A stretch of 64,000 nucleotides of DNA, taken from Datnioides undecimradiatus (taxonomy: Eukaryota; Chordata; Actinopteri; Lobotiformes; Datnioididae). The stretch covers positions 3,396,026-3,460,025 of the forward strand of contig WARS01000046.1 in assembly GCA_008933995.1 (NCBI GenBank), in the 5' to 3' direction. The notes beneath the pieces were generated by a model. The model was given only the letters and a program-made list of their open reading frames with translations. It made no database searches and was not told where the DNA came from. Shown piece after piece: positions 13,734-25,009 of the stretch; positions within the stretch are counted from its first letter, which is position 1, and every line of letters begins with the position of its first letter. The translations under genes and the position numbers were made by a program.

Positions 13734-13752
13734 CTAACCCTAACCCTAACCC
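13734..13752. repeat. Short interstitial telomere-like repeat (CCCTAA)3
   Basis: Three consecutive CTAACCC units match the vertebrate telomere repeat. With only about 19 bases it may be chance, or a scar of double-strand-break repair. It is not evidence of a chromosome end. Two further TTAGGG units lie at about 63413-63424. Confidence 0.8.
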
Positions 13753-16700
13753 AAATGCCTCCTTCTGTCTGCAAGGAACCGCTGAAATTAATTTCGACGA
13801 CTGCTTACCACTGGTTTTGGTAGGAGTGAGCTCTGTCAAGAGAAGCCTTCCACGTTCGTCAGTTCCAAAATGTAATGTTTGGGAATTTCACTCTTTTATT
13901 CTAATCCGGGATTTCTCCCTTTCCCGCTAAGCTGCGGACCACTTGCATAATGAGTTGTGATAGTATCCGTTTTACAAACTCTCTGCTCTGTTTACTCCCT
14001 GTCACATGTGCAGTTAAGTTACTGTTGCTTTCAACAAACAAGTGGGTTTTTTTTTTCATTCCCAGGTTAGTTACCTCTCTTAGTTTTGCACTTTCCGTTT
14101 AAAGCCCTCACTGTTTGTTTTCGTCTAAAGTGCTTTTGATCATTTTGATAATGTGACTTGGAGAACGGCTGACGACTTTAGCTATTCGCTCAGCGTAGCA
14201 GCAATGTCCTCCTGCTTTTGAGAGCTTAGCTAAAATTAGGTTGAGATGGCTCTTCTCCCCCACTCATTGCTCCCACAGACATATTTCCCTACGCTGTCTC
14301 GCGATGGCCATGAAAATCGAAGGCAGGCTGATAAAAAAAAAACCCGGTGGAGCTTTTTACGTCTTCCTTCCTCATAAACCTGTTTTTCTTTGTTTTAGCA
14401 TCCTGCTAGGCCAGCTGACTGACCCACATCGCTACTTAGAGACAGGAGGTGATGTTGAAATAACGAAAGATGCTATAAACCACCACAAGGAAACACACAT
14501 GGTCAACGCTGTTACCAATAACAAGCATGATAAAGCAGCGACCGCTGCAGCTGCATGTCACACTGCATTGTGCGAGTAGAGAACTGCCTCATACTTATCA
14601 TTCGCTCCAGGGTCTCCGTGGTACACGCGGCTCAGGTTATGTGATTCGATATCAAATGAACAGTAGCTCTGTTCTGAGACATGCCTGTCAATATGATGTG
14701 GCGCGCTTATATGATATCTCATTTCATCATTTCATATCTCCATTTGTCACCGTTCCTCACGCTTTGGTCCTCGTTTCCCTTTGACTCGGTCTGTTGTATA
14801 AACACAAGCTGCTTACGGATACGTAAGCGGACCTAAAAACACACCCTCTTTATAATTGTAATATTCCATGCACTAAATCCCTCTCTGTCTTCCTCCACAC
14901 ACACACTCACGCAGACACAGGGACACTGGCCTGAGATCAGGTGTGTGCATGAAGTGGCAGTCTGCTCTCGCTGTTAGGTCCTCAGCTCCCACCGGCCCTC
15001 CAGATGGCCATGGTGTCAGCGCCACACCTTTTGCCTACATGATACTTCCTACATCCTTCCAACACCCGCCCACACATCCCGCTCCCTGTAACAAAGTACA
15101 CAATTAAAAATTAAGTGAAAGATGTCGCGCACGGAAGTCCTCATTACCATTAATCTGGCTGTTATTACAGTTTAGGGATTTCCTGCACAGTTTCACCTAC
15201 ATCCAAGGTGCTTGGAGGAAAAATAGTCTGAAGGGGCGAAACTCCAACTTGTGACAAGCCACCAACATGCCCCGAGCCAAAACACTCACAGTAAAGTTGG
15301 TTTTTACACAGCAAATAATTACAGTTTACTACAGATTTCGGGCAACTGTCAGATGAACAAAGGAATTATGAACAACATGAAATATGTGAGGCATGTGCCA
15401 GCAGAAGGAAAACAACAAAGCCAGTCTCTCATAAGCACAGTGTTATTTTGACATTTTTAAAGGGCACGTCTGTGTTTGCTTTCAGCAGGAATTAAGTCAT
15501 TGTGCAAAAATAGTCAATGCAGTTTTATGGTATGCATTTGTGTTTTGGGGGGGGGCTAGTGTATGTTTTTATATATTTCCTAAAAGCGTTTGTATTTAAC
15601 ATTTATTTTAATTGTGATTTTTAAAATGTCTTTGAAGCGTTGAAAGCAAGCATCAGGTTGCTGGTTTATTAAACAAGTTAGCCAAATAGCGATATACGGA
15701 GGCCAGCATGAGTCCGCAAAAAAGGAATAATCACCAGCAGTGTTCATTTCGGCGTGCAGGGGGATTTTCCTGCCAGACACTTAATCCGTCACTGACGTTG
15801 CTAAGGATGCGTCCTGCCTCTCTGTCACTTTAAAATCCAAAAACAATGCAATAAACTCACGGCTAATGCCAAACATAGTCTGCCAAAACGATTTAAATGA
15901 AAAAAATCCACCAGTCACTCTTTGTTACGACAAGATCCCGTGTTTATTGTCAATCACTGCTACATGCTGCTTCCACTGCAACCAGTCCTTAGAGCAGAGA
16001 TTTTATTCATACAACCAAGACCACAATGTACTCTGCCTGGCTTCCCGATGCAAGTAAAATCCTGTCTTTTTGACTAATCAGTGAAAGGAACTCCCCCAAT
16101 AATGCCAGACAATGAGATAAAACATATTAGTGGCAGAGAAACTCATTAGAAGAGCGGTTTGTGGTTTTTAGACTCGTGCGTTATGATGATGTGACATTGT
16201 TTATCAGGTTTTCAGATGTAGGATTCGATCCATTTACTTTTCATTGACATTTTCGCCGTACAGAAACACAGCTGCAATTATCACCATGTAACACACAACA
16301 TGTGTTGAATGCTGCAGTTCGTCAAAAACCCACACTCCGTTGGAGACCCACTCAAATGAATACCTGTGGGACTTATTGAAAATCCATGAACATCACTGCT
16401 TGTTTTAGAAGAGAAAATGAAAAAGCTTTCACAAACTATCTTTGGTTTGGATCGCTGTGGCGCTGGATCGGTCGGCAGCAGAAAATAGAAAAACAGACTT
16501 TTATGTCTTAAAACACAGCTCATTAAATTATTCAGTGAACGTTTGCAGAGGATGTGCGGTCTTGTTCTGCAATGCCCTGTTTCACATTCACATAGCAACT
16601 CCAATTCGCTCGGGGAGTTCTGCAGGAGAACCGCGCGTTTTGTTTTCTTCGTCTTGTGCTACTAAGCAGCTGTACTGGCGCCGACTGGACGGCGTGTGCT

Positions 16701-19180
16701 TTGCTTGCTGGTACATGGGAGGTGTTGAGGGAGGGGGTCACGACATCATCTCCCTGACTTGTTGCTGATTTCTGTTTCAACGTCGATTCAGTCCACTTGC
16801 TCGTGTTTTTAATTCCGTTCCCATCATCCACGCCTTTCAGTCATTATTGCTGCAAAGGTTCAGCCATTCAGCGCCGCTCCCAGTCGCTGTCGGTGCTCGG
16901 CAGCACCCATTTTCATTAACGTGCTTCATTCACTCCGTGCTGTTCTCTATTAATGCATTCCTCCTTTCACCTCCCCGGTGAATTTCTCAGTACTGTATAT
17001 ATAAACTCCCCATTTGTTGTCCCTATCATGATCATCTCTCTAGCTGCCCTCTTCTTTCTATTCCCCTCCCTTTCAGTCTTTCTTCTCTTGTGCCATGTGC
17101 TCTCTGTATCTTTCTTCCCCCCCCCTCTCCTTGCATTTCTGTCCCTCCCCGCCTGCCTCCATCCTTACTGCAGGGTTGAATCATCCCCGTTTCTGCTTGC
17201 CTTGTCACGTTTGGCCCCCCTGCACGTCTGTCCAGGCCTCATCACACGGCGATGGCGCTAGCCGGGCTGACATCTCGCCACAGCGCTAAGGGCCTCTGAT
17301 GTCCGTGACGCTAGCACTGACCTGTCCCTCACTCCTCAAAGCGCTGACATCATCAAAGTGGGACACATTTCTGCCCTGGGGGCTATTAATTGCCAAGTAT
17401 GGTATGAGCCACATTTTCCTCCATGCCATTTCCAGATTAGAAGGGGAAGGAGACAAGGGAGTTTTACATCTTTGTCTTTTCTTTTTCCTGTTATCAAAGA
17501 CATATTCTAGCTGGCTGCAGATTTTTAGGCCTTTTCATGTAGTTTGGTATCCTGCCGTCTCACTGCTTGGTATTATCTGGCTGTTGTCGGGGAGAGAGAC
17601 CACATCAGCACTATTCTCTTCAGAGCCTTCCCTCACAGGGGAGCCACTGCCTCCTCACACACTCCGCTTCAAACGACACACCTCGGATCAGACGCGCGCA
17701 CATATGCTCACATACACTCCGAAACAGCGGAACCGCCATCCTTGATGCAAAAGTGCACACAAATGAAAGCCACAGCATCCTCCTTGGTGGAAAATTGAGT
17801 CACGGTCCTTCTGCTTGCGTAAACTGACAGACAAGCCAAGCGAAAAATGGAATCAAAATGTCCCTATATTGGGGAGTGTGCGAGCGTGAGCAGTGGCACT
17901 GTGTGATTCTGTAACAAGCACATGCAAATCAAGTCAAAGCAACCCCAGGCTCATTAAATAAAACATGGGCGTGAGGACAAAAGCCTGCTTCTACTATAAC
18001 CTTGCATAATCATAATGAGCGCTCTTTCCTACCGTGGGGTGGAAAGATGTTTCTCTGGTTGACATTATGTGGCTGGGACCTTCTTGGGTGTGTGCTGTTG
18101 TTATGCAGACTCCAGGCTGAGGTTTTGCTGAGTTTGGCAATCCAGAATTGTACATCTTGACTTTTTCACTAGCTTTTTCGTTTCAGGCTCCAGCAACAGA
18201 ATTCGGTTGCACCCTAAATCTCACTGCGCCGTGACACAAACATGTATTTACAGTAACTTGTAGCCTTAGTCGGGGATATTGCACTTTTGGATGCATATGC
18301 AACCAAGCCTGCGCTGAACTGAGCATGAGCTTTATGAACAATGTGATAGGAACGATGCCGTGGTTATGTGCAGTCGTTGTTTTTACTTCTGATTTAAAGT
18401 CAGACCATTTCTTTTTAATATCAGCCACAGTCCTGTCTTCCATCCTGCCTTGCTCACTTTGTTTGTGGAGCCCCCGTTCAGTCCACTGAGTAAATCTTTG
18501 TTGCTCTGTCTCAGTCTCCTCTGCTGTAGCTTTGATCTTGTCTCCTTGTGGTGATGACCCTCATTTGTGCTGGCGTTATATAAGGAGAAATAAAAAGGCA
18601 GGTCTTGTCAGTTTTAGCTTTTTTTAAATGTACAGTGTAAATACTCTTATTTCCTCGTCAACACGTTAATGATTAAGTATTTCCATGCACCTACACTGGT
18701 ATTAAGTCAAAATCCTGGCTGACAAATGGACAGAGAATGGAAATGATGTTATGCTGCATTATTAAAGTCCATGTAGGCGCATTGGCCAGTGTCATTTTCA
18801 AAAAAAAAATTAAAAAAAAAACTCCACAAAAGTTTAAACGTTGCAGAAAGACCCAAGTGTGAGTTCACTTTGCTGATTTTTTGACCTGAACACCACCGAG
18901 GTAACAAACACTTGAGGGAGGCAGGCAGAGAGGCCAGGATTAGATGCCTCCACTGATCTCGGTGATCCCCAGCCAGCGGTGCAGGCTGAGGGGAGGGGGG
19001 AAAAAGTGAGAGAGAGCCCATTTAGATCAGGCCACGCTGATCCATCGCCCAGAGTGATGGGTGAGAGATCTGCAAAGAGGACTGGGACTGTGACAGGCAG
19101 TGTTCATTAATGCTCCAGCCTCTGCTGTGGAGTCCAATCAAGGGCCTCCACACACAAGCACCCTCAAACACTAAAGCTCT

Positions 19181-19205
19181 CACACACACACACACACACA
19201 CACAC
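19181..19205. repeat. (CA)n microsatellite
   Basis: About twelve CA units without interruption. Confidence 0.95.
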
Positions 19206-22200
19206 ATGCAGCTATCCAAGCAATGAGACAGGCGGTCTAAGCGTGGGCACTGATGGCTTCACTGCCTCAATTGATGGGTGCTTAGAGGGGAGTGAAAAAG
19301 GAGAGCTGGAGATACGGGGCCTGCGAGACTGAGCGTGAGAGAGATGGAGCGGCGGGTCTGCTCCGTCGATGACTCTCTGATAGCCCGAGCTTAGCACCAC
19401 TTCTGCTCAACATGCAAAGCCATTACATTAACCCACATGCTGCCCAGCTGTTTCCATTAAACGCTTCGGTCCTGAAAATCTCTTTAGCTGTCACCACATA
19501 CACTACAGACCTAATAAAGCTCCCACACTTCCAGGTGCTGAATTATACTGGGGAAAAAGCTGTGTTATATTTTACAGATATTAGGCCTTTGGCCAACGCT
19601 TGTATCCAGAGTGAGTCAGGGGAGGGCAACGATACAGTTAGTTTATAGTTGTAAATTGCCAACATTAGAAGGGACCAATATTGCATAAATATCAGTCTGT
19701 ACAAAGAACTGGCATTGCTGCGTGGTGGCAGAATGTGAATCTACAGTTGCTGGCGTGTGACAGGCTTGGCAAGGCACAAAGCAGTGTCTGTCACAGTACT
19801 GTGTCTGTTTGTACTGTCATTCAAATGTTTACCTCCCAAACACCCATCTGAAATGTAATCAGCAATGTGTGCATTGATTGTAAGCCTGTTTGGTGGCGCG
19901 ATTGACTCAAACGCTGGACAAACAGGCCGAGTGCCTGCGAGCATTTTCCTTAGATAAAAAGGACAAATGCTAACTGCAGGCGGGTCGCCCCTGATCTGTC
20001 CTTGACCCAGCTGGTCGGGAAGACGGTAAGAAAACGAGACTGTGCAAAGGAGAGAGCGAGTGCATGCACGGATATGAGAGCAGCTTGAGTCATTTGGGTA
20101 TTTAGAGCTTCTGTTTTAAATCACTGCTTCCTTTAGTTGTCAGATTCTATATAAATGGCAGTGTTCCTGATACTGTAAGTGGCTATTTTTAATTATTAAA
20201 AAACAAAACAAAACACAAGAACAAGCCTTACTTTTGCGAACTTTAGTGTGGGAGAGCACATATCTTTCTCTGTTAAACAGGAAACCTCTTTACAGAAAAC
20301 CACATACAGTTATCTTGAAACGAAAGAACAAGAAAGAGGAAGAAAGGCACTTCCTTGCGTCTCACGTCTTTGCAGCAATGCTGGAGATTCTCTGGAAATA
20401 TGCAAATATGAAGTTTATAGCCTGATGCTGTTTTGCAACGTGGATAGCTATAATTCGTAAGTCGTAAGTGTTTTCTTGTGCATTTGGGATTAAAGTGAGG
20501 AGATTTGGTAATATGATTTGATCATATCTTTTTATATATTCTATTAAAAATATCAATTCAATTCAATTGTCCTTTTAGGGAAGTGTTGCTTTGTTTGAAA
20601 AATAGGCCCCATACTAGTTAAATGATTTCAGTTCCTCCATTTAATAAAAATGACATATTTTCAGTTGTCTGATTATGGACAACTCATGTTTGTCGGTTTG
20701 AAGCTGTCATGGACTTGCTAAACAAAATGTTCCAGTTAAGGTTTTCCCGCTCCCCCCTCATCTGATTTGCATGGATCATGCTTGTCTGAATAGACTGTGT
20801 GTGCAATCATATGAGACAGGAAGCAGGGACTAGACCAATCAGTCTCAATGAGATGAGCTGATATGTGATTGTGTACTGTATGTGTGTGAGTAGTGGCTGC
20901 TGGACATGTCACGGCCCACATATCCGTGTGATTCAGAGCCCCCCCCCACACTGCATCCCTGAGCAGTTGGGAATGAAAACAGATCAGGCTTTGCTCCATC
21001 AGGAGCGCGGCGTTGGGCGGGGTAATGAATTCCAGGAGGCTGAGCATGCTAACAAGTTCATTATTCCAGCTTGGTTTAGGAGTAATTACCATTTCGCATC
21101 CAAAGCCAGTCAAGACTGGGTTGCTCTTGTCAAATTAAGCCAAGTGTGAATTTAGATAAATATGTGCATAAGTGCAAATGCACAAGGTATGCCTCTGTGC
21201 CACAGATTGGCGAGGTCATGTCGGATTTTCTCTCGCAGCCTCAGTGGTGGTGGCTTAATATCCACAAACTGTATATCCAGCAGCAGAGGAGCAGGAGGCG
21301 TGTCTGATGAGCCGATAGCTTCCAGGTTCAAGATCTAAAGACGAGAACATCACCGAGAGACCCAGCGTGAACTTGTGACATCCTTCCTTTCATGCTCGTC
21401 TGCTTTCGAGCCCCCCAAACTCGCTCAAAAGGCCATTTTCATATTTTAGCATGAGATTGATAGCGCATGATCCTAATAAGCGGCCATGCATAGAGCCCAC
21501 ATCAGATAAGCAGGCTCATTTAGGCCTCAGAAGAACACCATTAATTATGAAAAAAAGCAGAACAGGCCCCTTCAGTTGTCAGTTTTGGTACAGTTATTCC
21601 CTGAATTCCCGGAGTGCACAATCACAATGGAGGTTTTGCAGCTGTATTAACATTAGCAAGAGTCAAAGCTCTCCTATGCGTCATTAAATCCTTTTCCAAA
21701 AGTTGTCCAATCAACTCCACTGAAACAATGCACCCGAGTGCATCCAGACTGGCATGTGCAGAGAGATTGAGTCCCCAAAAATCGTTTCACAGCACGTTTC
21801 TCTCGACTGCAAGTTTATATCCAGAACTGGCGCGTTTTGGGCCGCGGAGCCTCATCAGTATCTTTAAACAGCACTTGGGAATTTCAATTCACCAACTTAC
21901 CATCTTTATTTTGCCAAGCTCAGCGTGTTTTGCAAAAACTATTGTTAGTTTGTGTCCAAATGTGCAATTCATAACCTCAAATTAATAATTTACGGGTGTT
22001 AAATATTAATTAATACCCTTTAATGCATCATTTGTACCCTCAGATTTATACTCTTTGAGTTCCCGCCTGCCTTTTCATAAGCTGTGTGTGTAAATAAGAA
22101 AATCTTTCATTACGGAATACACGCGTGTGCTGCAGGAAGCTGAAATACACATGAAGACTATCATTATGCTTCATTATCTCTAACACTACATTGTGTGTAC

Positions 22201-23236
22201 AATAGTTAGGGTTTACTTTGTATTACTGTTCTGCCCGTGACTAAATAAATAATAAGTAAATAATAACCCCGCAGCTGTTATGAACAGATACACAATATAG
22301 CAGCAAAGAAACAAGCTATTCTGAAGAGTGAAAATGAGCCTTCAAAGCAGCCCTGATTTTCATTAAAAGTGCCTGAGTTAACAATGAGCGTAGAAATGCA
22401 TTCTTGCTAATAAACCGGTAGCTTCGCTGTCTCTGGTGTGAGACTTATCCTGCGGTGGTCAGACACGCATTCTGACTCCGCTGCCACAGTGTTGACTGTG
22501 CACATTGCGAGTTCCCACCCAATGGTATTTATCACAGAAGGCCTTTTGTTGTCTTGAATAAATAGACATATTACTGGGAGTCCAGAGTTCAGCCCACAGT
22601 GCCGGCCAGCCACAGGCACACGCTCAGTCTTCAAGGGAAAAATGTATTCACCGCTTGAGCATTTGGATGGAAAACGCCACAAGTCAGTTGAAATATGAGG
22701 GCATCATAAACACAGGAGAAATGAAGAGTTTCCTCGCTGTATTTCAACACAGTTCAGTCGAGTTCATGTACTTTTTCGCTGGGGCTAAAAATGAACACCT
22801 TTGCGGCTGCTTTGGAAATCCGCGCAGTGTTTGAAACTGTTGAGGAACGCGCGTCTAGATGCGTTCTGGCACAGGTCAAAAAAAGAACGAAAGACTCCTG
22901 TTTCCAATTTGTATTTGTAACTTTACATCATTACATGCATGACAGATCAGCGGTGGTGTTTACAACCAGGTGCATTTGGTTGGCTTCGGTGGTTATTAAT
23001 GCTGTTACCATTCATACATCTGCCCTGAAATACCCGTGGTGTCTCTGCTACAGTTTCCCTCTGTAGATGTGACAGAGGGTTGTGCATTTCATTTGAGGAG
23101 CATACCACTGCTTTTGCACCACTGGGATTTGTAAACTTGAAATCACAAAGATCTTTCTTTTTTTTTTTCCTCTCTCAGAAATGTGAAACTTGGAAAGAAA
23201 TAATAATCTAGCAGATTTCTGCAGGGTGAATATTTA

Positions 23237-23249
23237 GTTGCTAGGCAAC
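23237..23249 (-). promoter_or_regulatory. RFX-type X-box motif
   Basis: GTTGCTAGGCAAC forms two inverted half sites with a single-base spacer and matches the RFX consensus when read on the minus strand. It belongs to a set of three such motifs between 23237 and 25004. Confidence 0.45.
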
Positions 23250-24494
23250 AGTTGTTGGCATTCGACAGAAACCCTCAAGTAAAGGAAATGGTGAAAGAGG
23301 CGGGAGGGTTGGAGTGCGTTTGTGGCAAAACGGAAACATGAGTGGATTGAAATAGGTTGTATGGACAAAATGGCAATTTCCCCAGGCCTGAAGTGGCTAT
23401 GTTGTTTTGACAAATTGGCCCACATGCAGGACAGTTGTTTACCAAACCAAGGCCATTTGAACAGCGTGGTCCACCATTATTGCAGCCACTTTAGAGAGCA
23501 GTTATTTGAAGTTCTAAACTTTCAGATCTTCCCTTTTTTGTAGATTTCTAACAGTGATAACTGTGAGTTTTTAAAGTCATGTAAAGCTGCTGTGCGTGGA
23601 GCTATTTTGATCGGTCAAATGTAGGGGGTCTAAACACAAAGCTGTAATTTCTTATCTTCACACCGTGTGTCTTTAACGCACTTTTCTTGCAAAACTCCCC
23701 CAGCAGCAACTGTAGCTGTCCAAGTAAACTCTCTCTCACCACCGCTGTTTTTCTTTGTTCCTTCATCTTTGGCTTGTCGCAGCCATTACCCTCTTCTGTC
23801 TGCCCTCTGGCAACCAGTGAGGAAGTCCATGACATTGATGCAGGATTTTCGTAACACGGTTCCCCATCCGAGCCCATTTTCTTCGTCAGATTGGGAGTTC
23901 GGATATTTATAATCTTGGGGCACCAGCTAATGGTATTTGCAGAGCAAAATCAGTTTAGCGCGTGTTTTCTGTAATGGCCTTGACTGCGTGGCATTGCCAG
24001 CGGCCCTGTCTTGAATGGTGGAAGGATGGCTCTAATTTGGGCTAATGGGTGACTCAGTCGTCATCATCATGTGTCCCTCAGTGGGCTGCAGATGGCTGGT
24101 GAGCCATGGGTGCAGTGGAGCCACCGCTACACACACGGCACAACACAATGCATCAAGTCAGTGACACATGCAGCCAACACTGACATTTGTAGAGCCACAT
24201 CCACTGAGGCAGGGCGGGGAGGAGGGTGGGTGGCTATGAAATGAGACTCTGCTATATGCGCACAAAACACAGAGGAAGAGGTTAATCAGTGGCCAAGCTA
24301 ATCGAATCATTTGTCATCAGATTAGATTAAAGCACTGAACCTTCCCTTGGGCAATCATCTTGGGAGATGGCTGCGGCTGTGCGAGGCACAGGTATCAAAT
24401 AGCTGTGAAATGATAATGCATGGTAAGTGACTGCTCGCTTTTGTTCAAACTCTACTTATCTGCACATGCTTTAAAATAGAGACAGGGTGAGCAA

Positions 24495-24508
24495 ATCACC
24501 GTGGCAAC
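24495..24508 (+). promoter_or_regulatory. RFX-type X-box motif
   Basis: ATCACCGTGGCAAC is identical over 14 bases to the motif at 9078 and fits RTNRCC-N2-RGYAAC. The surrounding sequence (24280-24520) has little simple repeat and looks like possible regulatory DNA. Confidence 0.4.
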
Positions 24509-24770
24509 TGGAACGCAAGGTGGGTGCTAGGCAGGCAGATTTAAACAGGGATGGTGGCCCTGCGTGCTGGATGCTCAGCTGCGTGCACGTGTGTTGTTGT
24601 GGGAGGGGGTGGGCTTCGAGCAACACACCGGATCCCCAGTGGGGCAGCGTCTGACTGAGGCCAGGCAGGAGTGCTGCAGTGGCTAGTTTACATTCCACGG
24701 AGTCGGCTAAGCTTCACCAACCTCTGCTCTGCTTAGACATGCACACACTTGCACAAACACCAGCGCGCGC

Positions 24771-24800
24771 ATACACACACACACACACATATATATATAC
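24771..24800. repeat. (AC)n(AT)n compound microsatellite
   Basis: An AC tract passes directly into a TA tract. A GC-alternating run (cgcgcgc) lies just upstream, at about 24763-24770. Confidence 0.93.
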
Positions 24801-24990
24801 TGATATATTTGCAATTTCACAAACCCATACGTTTCTCAATGCATGGCCCTACCAATCCAAAATTCCTATACCTACATCAACCCATCACGACTCACAGTAT
24901 ACCACCAGGACACTATCATATTTCATGTCACATCAGCCATGTAGGCTGATACCTGATACAGACCACCTCATTTGTACCTCCCATCCATAA

Positions 24991-25004
24991 GTAACCTTGG
25001 CAAC
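24991..25004 (+). promoter_or_regulatory. RFX-type X-box motif
   Basis: GTAACCTTGGCAAC is an exact match to the RFX consensus with a two-base spacer and is the best of the set. It lies about 16 kb upstream of the fut8 start codon. Its target is unknown. Confidence 0.45.
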
Positions 25005-25009
25005 GGCGT

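Larger units (their letters stand above)
13191..23230. other. Non-coding stretch, no gene recognised
   Basis: No coding exon is supported. Visible elements are the telomere-like unit at 13734, a perfect 7-bp stem with a GATA loop at 14811-14828, a G run near 15547, a CA tract at 19181 and AT-rich blocks at 20400-20660. The 21430-21990 segment has few simple repeats and includes a TAATTA homeodomain core at 21542. The last is the kind of sequence that can be a conserved enhancer, but conservation cannot be judged from one genome. Confidence 0.5.
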
